From assembly GCF_003688895.1 (NCBI RefSeq), contig NZ_REFV01000008.1, positions 62,001 through 126,000 on the forward strand: a stretch of DNA of 64,000 bases, written 5' to 3'. The position numbers were made by a program, and so were the translations under genes. This document shows, one piece after another, positions 8,073 through 17,230 of this stretch. A model generated the notes under the pieces. That model saw only the letters and a list, made by a program, of their open reading frames with translations, searched no databases and was not told the origin of the DNA. Source of the stretch: Dokdonia sinensis. GTDB taxonomy: Bacteria; Bacteroidota; Bacteroidia; Flavobacteriales; Flavobacteriaceae. Each line of letters starts with the position of its first letter. The stretch's first letter is position 1.

Positions 8073-11000
8073 ATGAAAACTATACTTTACATCTTGCTTT
8101 TAGCTTTTGGTATTTCGATGTCCGTTTCTGCCCAGCAAGAATTGGCACAAACCAAAGCCCCAGACCGTGTAGAAAAAACCTATCTGCACACCGACCGTCC
8201 ATTTTATTTTCCGGGGGAAACGATTTGGTTCAAGGCTTACATCACAAATGCCCACCATAAAGTCACTACCCTAAGTGACGTACTTTACGTAGAACTGGTT
8301 TCGCCAGAAGGAAACGTCGTGCGCACCGATGATTATAAGATAGGTACGGGATATTCCTACGGGCAGTTCGAGCTAGATAAGAACTGGGTGGGTGGCATCT
8401 ATACTATAAAAGCCTACACAAAGTGGATGAAAAATAATGGAGAGGAGTCCTTCTTCTCTAAAAAAATCACGATACAAAAAGTAGTGCAACCTAGACTTCA
8501 AATGACCTTTGACTTCATAAAAGAAGCCTACGGTCCTGGCAGTAATGTCCAAGCCAAAGTAAAACTCGAAGACCTAGAAAACAACCTCCTTAAAAACAAG
8601 CAATGCAATTACACCCTATCTATAGACGGGAAAGTTAAAGTTACCGAACAGGGCACTACAGATAATGATGGGATGCTCTATCTCAATGTGTCCCTTCCTG
8701 AAGGTTTAAAAACAACGGACGTAATAATCAATGTGACCATACCCCACGAGGGGAATACGGAAGCTATCTCGAGAAGTGTCCCTGTGACTCTAGATAACAT
8801 TGACCTACAATTCCTTCCAGAAAGTGGAATAATGCTAGCCGATTACAAGAACACCATTGTCTTTAAAGCGCTCAATGCCTATGGAAAACCTGCAGACATT
8901 AGCGGTGTGATAAAAAACAACGCAGGTCGAGTGGTTGCAAATTTCTCGAGCTATCACAATGGGATGGGAAGTTTTGACTTAACACCTCAAGCTGGTGAAA
9001 CCTATACTGCTCATATCACCGTTCCATTTGTTTCCAAACAAACGTACGTGCTACCTGAGGCGCAGAACAACGGTATTACGATGCACCTAGAAAAAATCTC
9101 TAACAAGAAGGCAACCTTTACGATAACCGCCAGCAAGGCGTACGACATAGAATTGTGTGGAAGTGACGCGCAGGAAACGATTTTTAGCAATGGATATTCC
9201 TTGAAAAAAGGGAGTCAGCAGGTGGAGGTTCCTATTTTCGCTTTCGCGAAAGGGATTACCAAATTTACCTTACAGACCACGTCTGGAGACCATATCGCAG
9301 AGCGTCTCGCTTTTGTCCACTATGATCAAAAACTAGATATTACCATTACCCCAGACAAGGAAACCTACGGCACCCGCGAAAAAGTAGATGTGCTCATCAC
9401 CACTAAAGACCAGAATGGCAACAACGTGCCCGCAAACCTTTCGGTTGCGGTAGTGGACAATAAACTACTAAGCTTTGCCGATGACCGTCAGGATACTATA
9501 GAGTCCTATTTTCTGATGTCTAGCGAACTCCAAGGTAGTATCTACAAACCTAACTTTTACTTTAATCCAGAAGAGAAAAAAGCATCTCGAGCGCTCGATT
9601 ACGTATTGCTTACCCACGGTTGGAGATCTTATATGACTGAGAAGCCGTTTGATATTCTTGAAGCTACGCACAAACCTGAGCAACTGTATTTGCAATCTGG
9701 TATCGTAGTTAATATGAACGACAAGCCTACAAAGGCCGAACTACTTTTATTTGATGCAAACACGGACCAAGTACTTCCTTTTGCAACAGACGAGAACGGA
9801 AAGTTTATTTTTAAAATGGAACAAAGTGCATATCGTACTTTGATTGCTTACAATAATAAAGGCGACAAGTTAAAGATAAAGCTGGATCCCTCACACAATG
9901 TCCAGACTTATAATGATTTTCGCAAGAGAATAGCTGTTGAAGCCGTCGTCGAAGAAAATGAATTACAAGAAGTAAAAAAAATCGCCAGACCTAACGCAAA
10001 ACCTATCGTCCAACAAGCTCAAAAAATAACAAATGCGTCTGTTACGCTCAATGGAAGCAACACTTTAGAAGAAGTTATTGTAACTGCTCAGGGCATTAAA
10101 CGAGAAAAGAAAGCATTGGGGTATGCTGTAACAAGGGTAGAAGCAGAAGCTCTAGATGAGCCAGCTCAAGACCTTGGGAGAATGCTTCAAGGGCGTGCAC
10201 CAGGTGTAACCATAAATAATCAGGACGGAGCTTCTGGAAGTGCCTCACAAATAATAATTCGAGGCTACAGTTCTATCAACGGAAGTAATAAACCATTATT
10301 TGTCGTAGACGGTGTTCCCTTTACTGATGAAGGTAACGGTGTAGACGGCACATTATTAGATATTCAGCCAGATTCCATAGAATCTGTAAGTGTTTTAAAA
10401 GGTCTTTCGGCAACAATGCTATATGGCAGTCAGGGTCGTAATGGTGTCATCATCGTAAACACCAAAAATGATGCGTTTAAGAACAACCATTACAAGAAAA
10501 AAATAGGAGGAGCAAACTTTAAGAATTATGCTGTACAGCATTTTTACAATTATCAGTCACGCAACTTTAATAGCGCTAAGGAATTTTACATTCCTAAATA
10601 CGACAGCAAGAAATTGCCAAAAGAGCGCACAGATTTCCGCTCTACGATTTATTGGAATCCGGTCGTACAGACCGATAAAAATGGGATTGCAACTTTTGGG
10701 TACTACAATTCAGACGCCACGACATCCTTCAGCATTATTGCCGAAGGTGTGGACGCCACAGGCCAGTTAGGTCGTAAAGAACAAAGCTACAGCGTGACAA
10801 AACCATTGAGTATCGATTACAAAATGCCCGCATACCTGTCCGTAAATGACAAAGTCACGCTTGCGATTACCGTTAAAAATTCAACTACGGAAGATGTTTC
10901 GGGTGCTTTAGAGATTGAACTTGCTGATGAGTTCGCTTTCGCGAAAGCGCACAAAACCCAAAAAACCACCATTCCTGCCAATGGATTTAAAGTCATCCCA

Positions 11001-12695
11001 GTAACCGTTATTCCAAAGCAACAGGTGGTTGATGCATTATTAAGTGTAAATTTTATAACTGACACTTATAGCGATTTCTTAACCCGAAAAGCAACGATTA
11101 TAAGTCCATATTTCCCGACGCAAATATCTATTTCTGGAGCCAAAAGCGAGCAGTACGTTGTGGATATTAACAACATAGTTGATAGCTCACTAGAAGCAGA
11201 CTTTACCGTTTACACAGACATCGTGGGTGACGTGATGAATGGTATTGAGTCACTCATAAGAAAACCTTCCGGTTGTTTTGAGCAGACCTCATCAAGCACC
11301 TATCCCAACATTATGGTACTCAAGTACCTAAAAGAATCTGGCAAATCGAACACCGACATCGAGCAAAAAGCCTTAGGTTTTATCGCCGAAGGGTATAAGA
11401 GACTGATTTCATTTGAAACAAAAGAAGGCGGGTTTGAATGGTTCGGAAAAACCCCACCGCACGAAACGCTCACGGCTTACGGCATTCTGGAGTTTACCGA
11501 AATGAAAGAAGTGTATCCAGAAGTGAGTCAGAAAATGATAGACCGCACCGTACAATGGTTAATGAGCAGAAGAGATGGTGAAGGCGGATTTTATAAAAGT
11601 CAAAGAGGATACGACAGTTTTGCAAGTAGTCCGGAGGACGTAGCAAACGCTTATATCGTGTATGCCTTGAGTACTTCAAAAGTGGACGTAAATCTAGACA
11701 AGGAATATCAAACTGCACTAGCCAATGCACTTAACAGCAACGACAGCTATAAACTTGCACTTATGGCTAGAGCTTCAAAAGCACTCAACAAAATGAGCGA
11801 TTATGAGAAGCTGATGACAGTAATAAAAGCGAATATTTCTGAGTATTCGTTTGATAAATTACCTGTAAAAAACACGATTACTCGTTCTTACGGCAATGAC
11901 AAACAGACGGAGACCCTAGCTTTTACCATTCTCGCATTGTTGATGGAAGATAATCGAGACGATGCCCTTATCGCGCAGGCAGTAGAACAGCTTTTACTGG
12001 CCCGCCGTCACGGAACCTTTGGGTCTACACAGGCAACAGCAATGTCACTTAAAGCACTCATCGAATACACCAAAACGCAAAAACAAAAGCTCGTACAGTC
12101 TAAAGATACTGTGACCTTGGTTATTAATGGCAAAAACCTAAAAAATACGCTTACCATTTCAGACAATGGAAAAGTCCAGATTGCAGGGATTGCAAAATAT
12201 CTCAAGGAGGGAAAAAACACCATCGGTATTCAATTTTCTAATGCAGAAAATACGTTCCCATACGGCCTCGACCTTAACTGGAAGAGCACGCTACCCACTT
12301 CGACAAGTGATTGTCCGCTGGAGCTTGAAACGGTCATTGGGGACTCGGCAATTGCGGTTGGAGATAACCTGAGAATGACCACAAAGGTTACCAATTTAAA
12401 AAATGATGGTCTTGGAATGGTAACCGCCATCATCGGACTTCCCTCTGGTGCGAGTGCACAGCCATGGCAACTCAAGGAACTTATCGAAACAAACAAAGTT
12501 GCCTTCTACGAAGTTTTTGACAATAACATTGTTTTGTACTGGCGCTCCTTCGAGCCTAGCGAATCCAAAGTCATCAACCTAGATTTAAAAGCCGAAGTTT
12601 CGGGAGATTACACCGCTCCGGCTAGTTGTGCATATTTATACTATGGAGAGGAATTTAAAATTTGGAAGAAAGGGGTTACTGCTAGTATTCAGTAG
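8073..12695 (+). CDS. Thioester alpha-2-macroglobulin with an embedded TonB plug domain
   Basis: 1540 residues with a type I signal peptide (ends ...SVSAQQ) and no lipobox. Residues ~35-130 are the Bacteroidota MG2 type (TYLHTDRPFYFPGETIWFKAY), followed by further macroglobulin domains. A carboxypeptidase-regulatory-like module (~545-615) is followed by a TonB plug at ~660-795: LEEVIVTAQGIKREKKALGY, LQGRAPGVTINNQ, IIIRGYSSINGSNKPLFVVDGVP, SVLKGLSATMLYGSQGRNGVIIVNTKN. The thioester domain follows, with GCFEQ at C1068-Q1071, then the alpha/alpha-toroid and a C-terminal receptor-binding-like domain. Macroglobulins trap proteases covalently via the thioester. The plug implies docking at an outer-membrane barrel, and the plugless barrel upstream is the obvious candidate. 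Palindrome copies lie at 9239 and 10934. Confidence 0.88.
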   Translation: MKTILYILLLAFGISMSVSAQQELAQTKAPDRVEKTYLHTDRPFYFPGETIWFKAYITNAHHKVTTLSDVLYVELVSPEGNVVRTDDYKIGTGYSYGQFELDKNWVGGIYTIKAYTKWMKNNGEESFFSKKITIQKVVQPRLQMTFDFIKEAYGPGSNVQAKVKLEDLENNLLKNKQCNYTLSIDGKVKVTEQGTTDNDGMLYLNVSLPEGLKTTDVIINVTIPHEGNTEAISRSVPVTLDNIDLQFLPESGIMLADYKNTIVFKALNAYGKPADISGVIKNNAGRVVANFSSYHNGMGSFDLTPQAGETYTAHITVPFVSKQTYVLPEAQNNGITMHLEKISNKKATFTITASKAYDIELCGSDAQETIFSNGYSLKKGSQQVEVPIFAFAKGITKFTLQTTSGDHIAERLAFVHYDQKLDITITPDKETYGTREKVDVLITTKDQNGNNVPANLSVAVVDNKLLSFADDRQDTIESYFLMSSELQGSIYKPNFYFNPEEKKASRALDYVLLTHGWRSYMTEKPFDILEATHKPEQLYLQSGIVVNMNDKPTKAELLLFDANTDQVLPFATDENGKFIFKMEQSAYRTLIAYNNKGDKLKIKLDPSHNVQTYNDFRKRIAVEAVVEENELQEVKKIARPNAKPIVQQAQKITNASVTLNGSNTLEEVIVTAQGIKREKKALGYAVTRVEAEALDEPAQDLGRMLQGRAPGVTINNQDGASGSASQIIIRGYSSINGSNKPLFVVDGVPFTDEGNGVDGTLLDIQPDSIESVSVLKGLSATMLYGSQGRNGVIIVNTKNDAFKNNHYKKKIGGANFKNYAVQHFYNYQSRNFNSAKEFYIPKYDSKKLPKERTDFRSTIYWNPVVQTDKNGIATFGYYNSDATTSFSIIAEGVDATGQLGRKEQSYSVTKPLSIDYKMPAYLSVNDKVTLAITVKNSTTEDVSGALEIELADEFAFAKAHKTQKTTIPANGFKVIPVTVIPKQQVVDALLSVNFITDTYSDFLTRKATIISPYFPTQISISGAKSEQYVVDINNIVDSSLEADFTVYTDIVGDVMNGIESLIRKPSGCFEQTSSSTYPNIMVLKYLKESGKSNTDIEQKALGFIAEGYKRLISFETKEGGFEWFGKTPPHETLTAYGILEFTEMKEVYPEVSQKMIDRTVQWLMSRRDGEGGFYKSQRGYDSFASSPEDVANAYIVYALSTSKVDVNLDKEYQTALANALNSNDSYKLALMARASKALNKMSDYEKLMTVIKANISEYSFDKLPVKNTITRSYGNDKQTETLAFTILALLMEDNRDDALIAQAVEQLLLARRHGTFGSTQATAMSLKALIEYTKTQKQKLVQSKDTVTLVINGKNLKNTLTISDNGKVQIAGIAKYLKEGKNTIGIQFSNAENTFPYGLDLNWKSTLPTSTSDCPLELETVIGDSAIAVGDNLRMTTKVTNLKNDGLGMVTAIIGLPSGASAQPWQLKELIETNKVAFYEVFDNNIVLYWRSFEPSESKVINLDLKAEVSGDYTAPASCAYLYYGEEFKIWKKGVTASIQ
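9239..9254. repeat. Dispersed palindrome, 15/16 match
   Basis: CGCTTTCGCGAAAGGG inside the macroglobulin gene, read as AFAK. Confidence 0.85.
10934..10949. repeat. Dispersed palindrome, exact copy
   Basis: Second copy in the macroglobulin gene, read as AFAKA, between a macroglobulin domain strand and the HKTQKTTIP segment. Confidence 0.95.
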
Positions 12696-12716
12696 ATACG
12701 TTTGGTTGGTGTGAAA

Positions 12717-12750
12717 GAAAGAGGAGGCTCATTTTATGACCTCCCCTTTT
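12717..12750. terminator. Convergent hairpin terminator
   Basis: AAAGAGGAGG and CCTCCCCTTTT flank a short loop, giving a stem with one bulge, an A-rich left side and a T-rich right side. It sits between the convergent macroglobulin and GreA-type genes and could end both transcripts. Confidence 0.55.
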
Positions 12751-12776
12751 GATATTACTATGGCAATAAATCTTTC

Positions 12777-13235
12777 TCAATAAACAGAGGTAATGGTAAT
12801 ATCGCTTTCGCGAAAGCGTACCACATCCCCTTTTTTCTTACCCAACAGTAATTGTCCCATAGGAGAAGAAAGCGCCACCGCGTAAAAGGGACGTCCATCC
12901 ACTTTAATCTCACCTGCCGAAACAGCAATAAAAAAACGATTTGTAGTCGTGTGCACCACACTCCCCAATCGCACATAATCACTTTTTACCTTAATATCTA
13001 CCTTAGAGAGTGCTTCTTCTATCTTACCGATTTCCTTAAGCTGTTCTCCTGCTTGCTCACGATCTATCTGCAACATTGCACGTCCTGTCTCGTGCTTATC
13101 TCCTGCAGAGCTTTTGGTCTCGTCTTCCAGCGACTCCATAATATCGGAAATTACGTTTTCAACCTTGGTGCGTCTATTTGCAATATGTAAATGACATTTT
13201 TCTAGTAATGCAGATTTTATTTCTAAGTGGTTCAT
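12777..13235 (-). CDS. GreA/GreB-type transcription factor
   Basis: 152 residues. The N-terminal ~80 residues are helical with coiled-coil character (ALLEKCHLHIANRR, EQAGEQLKEIGKIEEALSKV). The C-terminal ~70 form a GreA/GreB FKBP-like domain (VRLGSVVHTTTNRFFIAVSAG, YAVALSSPMGQLLLGKKKGDVV). The size fits Gre factors, which rescue backtracked RNA polymerase through the coiled-coil tip. I cannot confirm the acidic tip residues, so it may be a Gre-like polymerase-binding protein instead. Homologues are sometimes labelled 3-oxoacyl-ACP synthase, which this sequence does not support. An exact palindrome copy near the 3' end encodes RFRES within the last beta strands, where Gre proteins usually carry V-x-x-P-x-G. 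Confidence 0.75.
   Translation of the reverse strand: MNHLEIKSALLEKCHLHIANRRTKVENVISDIMESLEDETKSSAGDKHETGRAMLQIDREQAGEQLKEIGKIEEALSKVDIKVKSDYVRLGSVVHTTTNRFFIAVSAGEIKVDGRPFYAVALSSPMGQLLLGKKKGDVVRFRESDITITSVY
12803..12818. repeat. Dispersed palindrome, exact copy
   Basis: Located close to the 3' end of the GreA-type gene, read as RFRES on the minus strand. Confidence 0.95.
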
Positions 13236-13346
13236 AAGTTGTGCAGAACAGTTTTAAGATGTGAATAGCCCTGTTATACGTTAAATATCAAAATAAGTTA
13301 CAGGCTAAAAAAATAAAAATGAGATTAGAAGTTATAAATAGAACAC

Positions 13347-14492
13347 TTAGCCCTTCGGATTCTGAGCGTTGCCGAAGGCCATATCTGCCAGCTCCTTCCC
13401 TACTAGACTTCCTATAGCTACGCCCATACCGCCTAATCGAACTCCGCAATAAACGTTTGCCGAAAGTTGCTTTACAATGGGTTTCTTTTGGTTTCCCACT
13501 CCCATTATTCCGCTCCAGCGGGAGTCGATTTCATAGGATATGTTTGGGAGAATGACCTCGCTGAGTAGACGTTCTAATTTGTTTTGAATGATTTCAGTTT
13601 CTCCAAATTCGGTAGTTTCTTCGGTTTTAAAATCTAGGTTTCGGCCACCTCCGAGGAGGATGCGGTTGTTTATGTTTCTGAAGTAATAATAACCTTTGTC
13701 TAGGTGAAACGTTCCTTTAATTTCTAAATTCGGAACGGGCTTCGTCACAAGTACTTGTGCCCTGGCAGGTTTTACTCTTGGAATTTCTAGGTTGCGTGCA
13801 AATCCGTTAGTTGCAATAAAGAGATTTTTGCTTTTGAAGGTAAAGCGCTGGGTTTGGATTGTCACCCCATCATTGGTTTCATCATACGACTGGACTTCTG
13901 TACTGTTGAGTATCTGGATGTTTTGCTTTTGAGCTTGGGCAATTAAGGCTTGCATCATTTTTCCTGTATCGATTTGTCCTTCGTATTGGTTATAAATACA
14001 TTCGGGCAAAACATTTTGAAATGAGGACGGTGCTTTCTTGATAGCATATACCGGCGCATCAAAAAGCGGTTGCAACAGTTCGTTTACCATTTCTAGCTTG
14101 CTCACACAGGTCTCAAACAAGTCCTTATCATCTTCCGTAAAAATCTCGTAACCGCCCAACTCTTGATAGTCTATCACCTCATCGCCCAGTCTATCCCTTA
14201 AGATTCCCAGCCCGTGGATGCGCTGTTTTACGAGGGCGACTACCTCGGCTTTTGTGTGGGTGTTTAGGTCGTCCAAGATTTCGGAGACACTTCCGAAACA
14301 GGCAAATCCTGCGTTTTTTGTGCTGGCTCCTTGTGGTAAAATGCCTTTTTCTAGGATGAGGATTTTTGCGCTGGGGAAACTTTCGCGCAAGCGTAACGCA
14401 CAAGTTAATCCTACGATACCGCTTCCTACGACCGTAAAATCGACACGGGACAACCACGTTTCTTGCTCCCAATAACTAGGCTTCATAATCAT
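13347..14492 (-). CDS. FAD-dependent oxidoreductase (DAO family)
   Basis: 381 residues. The N terminus has the FAD-binding dinucleotide motif VVGSGIVGLTCALRL followed by a Glu-ending second strand (ILILEKG), then GASTKNAGFACFGS, as in D-amino-acid oxidase and glycine oxidase relatives. The C terminus has RWSGIMGVG and the conserved GVRLGGMGVAIGSLVGKELADM flavin contact. It probably oxidises an amine or amino acid in the cytosol; the substrate is not evident. The start could be the ATG at 14492 or the second ATG at 14486 (MKPSYWEQ), which looks equally good. A degenerate palindrome copy (RLRES) sits at 14378-14393. The upstream gene diverges across 60 bp. Confidence 0.85.
   Translation of the reverse strand: MIMKPSYWEQETWLSRVDFTVVGSGIVGLTCALRLRESFPSAKILILEKGILPQGASTKNAGFACFGSVSEILDDLNTHTKAEVVALVKQRIHGLGILRDRLGDEVIDYQELGGYEIFTEDDKDLFETCVSKLEMVNELLQPLFDAPVYAIKKAPSSFQNVLPECIYNQYEGQIDTGKMMQALIAQAQKQNIQILNSTEVQSYDETNDGVTIQTQRFTFKSKNLFIATNGFARNLEIPRVKPARAQVLVTKPVPNLEIKGTFHLDKGYYYFRNINNRILLGGGRNLDFKTEETTEFGETEIIQNKLERLLSEVILPNISYEIDSRWSGIMGVGNQKKPIVKQLSANVYCGVRLGGMGVAIGSLVGKELADMAFGNAQNPKG
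14378..14393. repeat. Dispersed palindrome, degenerate copy (13/16)
   Basis: AACTTTCGCGCAAGCG in the oxidoreductase gene, read as LRES on the minus strand. It may be a decayed copy or chance. Confidence 0.4.
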
Positions 14493-14552
14493 CTTTTTGT
14501 AAAAATAAGATTCTCGGTGTTAGTCTCTGTCATAACATTCGTCTAAACGCTT

Positions 14553-15032
14553 ATGCTTATCAAATTACTCACTCTTTTTTTTCTGTTTTCAGCTCCCGTT
14601 TTAGATGGAGGCTCCAAATCCTATGAAAAGCTGTATGATGACGCCGGAAATATTACTGCCGAGGGCTGGAAAATGGGCGAAATGCGGGTGAAATACTGGA
14701 AATTCTATCACCCCAATGGACAAGTTGCTTCTAAGGGGCATTACGAGAAAAACAGAAAAAATGAATACTGGTATTATTACAATCCTGAAGGCAAAATCAT
14801 AAAAGAAGGTCATTACGATAAAGGAACGGCCGAAAATTGGTGGATTTTTTACGACCTTGCGACGCGCGAAAAACGCAAAGTGCAATTTAAAAATGGACTA
14901 CGCAACGGTTTCTGTCTTGTTTATAAAAACGGTAGCCTCAAGCAAGTAGAACGCTATAAAAATGACAAAAAAAATGGTGTCTGGAATGATGTCACAAGTT
15001 TTAAACGGGATAACCCAGATGTTTCATTCTAG
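14553..15032 (+). CDS. YwqK/MORN-like repeat protein, secreted
   Basis: 159 residues with an N-terminal hydrophobic signal (MLIKLLTLFFLFSAPVLDG). Five or so ~20-residue repeats follow with the pattern G-x-x-x-x-x-W-x-x-Y-x-x-x-G (KYWKFYHPNGQVASKGHYEKNRK, EYWYYYNPEGKIIKEGHYDKG, NWWIFYD, NGFCLVYKNGSLKQVERYKN). This is the MORN-like repeat of the YwqK family, sometimes annotated as an antitoxin. No toxin partner is visible, so I do not endorse that role. The repeats form an open beta sheet that may bind a surface partner. Two glycosyltransferases follow after 15 nt, which suggests an envelope-related operon. Confidence 0.75.
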   Translation: MLIKLLTLFFLFSAPVLDGGSKSYEKLYDDAGNITAEGWKMGEMRVKYWKFYHPNGQVASKGHYEKNRKNEYWYYYNPEGKIIKEGHYDKGTAENWWIFYDLATREKRKVQFKNGLRNGFCLVYKNGSLKQVERYKNDKKNGVWNDVTSFKRDNPDVSF

Positions 15033-15047
15033 CCAGCCCAACTGTTA

Positions 15048-15743
15048 ATGACACCCATTATAAAAGTTATCATCCCTGCCTACAACGAGCAGGATTCCAT
15101 AGGTCACGTGCTGCAAGACATCCCGCACATTGTGCAGGAAGTCATTGTGGTGAGCAACGCTTCTACCGATAATACTGAAGAAGTCGCTAGGGCAAACGGC
15201 GCAACTGTGTTACAAGAAAACAATCGCGGTTATGGCTATGCTTGTTTAAAGGGGATGGCGCATATTGCGAGCTCAAACCCAAAGCCAGACATCGTCGTAT
15301 TTCTAGATGGAGATTATAGCGACTATCCAGAACAGCTCACCGAAATTGTGGCACCCATTATTGAAAATGACTACGATATGGTAATCGGGGCGCGGGATAA
15401 ACGCTTTCGCGAAAGCGGGTCAATGACCGTCCCACAAGTTTTTGGAAACTGGCTTGCGACGACGCTTATGACACTATTTTTTGGGGCAAAATTTACAGAT
15501 TTAGGCCCTTTTAGAGCGATGAAATATGAAAGCCTCCTCGCGCTGGAAATGGAAGACAAAACCTACGGCTGGACGGTCGAGATGCAACTCAAGGTTCTAA
15601 AAAAGAAAATGAAATACACCGAAGTTCCCGTAAGATATCGCAATAGAATAGGTGTTTCCAAGGTTTCTGGGACGGTAAAAGGCGCTATCTTTGCCGGCGT
15701 AAAAATCTTGGGGTGGATCTTTAAATACAGCTTTAAAAAATGA
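15048..15743 (+). CDS. Glycosyltransferase family 2 (polyprenyl-phosphate sugar transferase type)
   Basis: 231 residues with a GT-A fold: VIIPAYNEQDSIGHVL, the nucleotide-contact VSNASTDNT, NRGYGYACLKGM and the metal-binding DGDYSD. The family resembles dolichyl- or undecaprenyl-phosphate glucosyl/mannosyl transferases. It has no C-terminal membrane helices, only a hydrophobic C-terminal segment (FAGVKILGWIFKYSF). It overlaps the next glycosyltransferase by 4 nt (ATGA), so the two are co-translated. An exact palindrome copy encodes RFRES right after the VIGARDK segment, in the loop that in this family often carries an R-x-x-R-like acceptor motif. Confidence 0.85.
   Translation: MTPIIKVIIPAYNEQDSIGHVLQDIPHIVQEVIVVSNASTDNTEEVARANGATVLQENNRGYGYACLKGMAHIASSNPKPDIVVFLDGDYSDYPEQLTEIVAPIIENDYDMVIGARDKRFRESGSMTVPQVFGNWLATTLMTLFFGAKFTDLGPFRAMKYESLLALEMEDKTYGWTVEMQLKVLKKKMKYTEVPVRYRNRIGVSKVSGTVKGAIFAGVKILGWIFKYSFKK
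15402..15417. repeat. Dispersed palindrome, exact copy
   Basis: Inside the 231-residue GT2 gene, read as RFRES after GARDK. Confidence 0.95.
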
Positions 15744-17230
15744 TTTTAGAAATCGCCATTATCGTCATTTATACCATCTCGCTGGTCATTATTTTTGCCT
15801 ACAGCCTCTCGCAGTTGAACCTCTTGTTCAACTATTTAAGAGCGCAACGCAAGAAAGATGATGCACCAAAATTCAACTTTAAAGACCCTGAGCAAATTCC
15901 GCTCGTGACCATCCAGCTCCCTGTCTATAACGAGCTATATGTGATGGAGCGATTGCTGGACAATATTGCTTTGCTAGAATATCCACCAGAAAAGCTGGAA
16001 ATTCAAGTCCTGGACGACAGTACGGATGAGTCTTTTGACACCACACGATTACATATAGACCGCTTGCGCGAAAAAGGGCTCGACATCAAGCACGTTACTC
16101 GCGATGACCGTTCGGGATTTAAAGCGGGAGCACTCAAGGAAGGGCTTAAAATTGCCAAAGGAGAATACATCGCAATTTTTGATGCAGATTTTCTTCCAGA
16201 GCCTAACTGGCTCAAGCGTACCATTCCCTATTTTAAGGATAGAAACATCGGTGTCGTTCAAACCCGCTGGGGACATATAAACAGAGATTATTCTTTGCTA
16301 ACTAAAGTTCAGGCCTTTGCGCTGGATGCGCATTTTACACTCGAGCAAGTAGGAAGAAATAGCGAAGGGCACTTTATTAATTTTAATGGCACAGCCGGCG
16401 TATGGCGTAAGCAATGCATTCTGGATGCCGGAAACTGGGAAGGTGATACCCTGACGGAAGACCTCGACCTGAGCTATCGCGCCCAACTCAAAAACTGGAA
16501 ATTCAAATATCTGGAAAACGTAGAAACCCCTGCCGAGCTTCCGGTGGTGATAAGCGCTGCGCGCTCACAGCAATTTCGATGGAATAAAGGTGGAGCCGAG
16601 AACTTTCAGAAAATGTCTAAGAAAGTAGTGAAAAGTAAAAATATTTCTACAAAAACCAAGGCTCACGGGTTATTACATTTATTAAATAGCACGATGTTTC
16701 TCAATGTGCTCATCGTGGCATTATTGAGTATCCCAATGCTCTACATTAAGAATGAATATTCCCACTTAAAGCCGTACTTCTATGTGATGAGTTTCTTTGT
16801 GGCGAGTACCATTATTTTCTTTGTGTGCTACTGGTATATGTTTAAGAGTATTTATGGCGGTGGCTTCAAACAGTTCATAAAATATATCGGGATGTTTTTT
16901 ACATTCTTCAGCATCGCGATGGGATTCTCATTGCATAATTCTATTGCCGTGATTGAGGGGCATTTAGGTAAGCGAAGTGATTTTATAAGAACGCCTAAGT
17001 TTAATATTAATTCGCTCAAAGACTCTTGGAAAGGCAACAAATACTTAAAGAAAAATCTTTCGGTCAATGTGATTTTTGAAGGTCTTTTGATGCTCTATTT
17101 TGGTTTTGGAATGTACTCTGCTTTTGTGGTAGGAGATCAAGGAGGAGATTTCGGACTTTTTCCGTTTCACTTGATGCTTTTTGCGGGATTTGGTTTTGTA
17201 TTTTTTAAGTCGCTTACGAGTAAGGCATAA
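15740..17230 (+). CDS. Processive-type GT2 membrane glycosyltransferase (cellulose synthase-like)
   Basis: 496 residues. An N-terminal membrane helix (1-28) precedes a GT2 domain with the processive-transferase signatures: VTIQLPVYNE, DDSTDES, DADFLP (DxD), TEDLDLS and QQFRWNKGG (QxxRW). Three or four membrane helices follow from ~300, with two more at the C terminus. This is the layout of CESA/glucosylceramide-synthase-like enzymes that polymerise or extrude beta-linked sugars, or glycosylate lipids. No PilZ domain or BcsB partner is present, so cellulose synthesis is unlikely. The 4-nt overlap with the upstream GT2 ties the two functions together. Confidence 0.85.
   Translation: MILEIAIIVIYTISLVIIFAYSLSQLNLLFNYLRAQRKKDDAPKFNFKDPEQIPLVTIQLPVYNELYVMERLLDNIALLEYPPEKLEIQVLDDSTDESFDTTRLHIDRLREKGLDIKHVTRDDRSGFKAGALKEGLKIAKGEYIAIFDADFLPEPNWLKRTIPYFKDRNIGVVQTRWGHINRDYSLLTKVQAFALDAHFTLEQVGRNSEGHFINFNGTAGVWRKQCILDAGNWEGDTLTEDLDLSYRAQLKNWKFKYLENVETPAELPVVISAARSQQFRWNKGGAENFQKMSKKVVKSKNISTKTKAHGLLHLLNSTMFLNVLIVALLSIPMLYIKNEYSHLKPYFYVMSFFVASTIIFFVCYWYMFKSIYGGGFKQFIKYIGMFFTFFSIAMGFSLHNSIAVIEGHLGKRSDFIRTPKFNINSLKDSWKGNKYLKKNLSVNVIFEGLLMLYFGFGMYSAFVVGDQGGDFGLFPFHLMLFAGFGFVFFKSLTSKA

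Noticed and set aside
14553-15032. YwqK-like protein as the antitoxin of a toxin-antitoxin pair
   Set aside because: No toxin-like partner is next to it, it has a signal peptide, and it is followed by glycosyltransferases.
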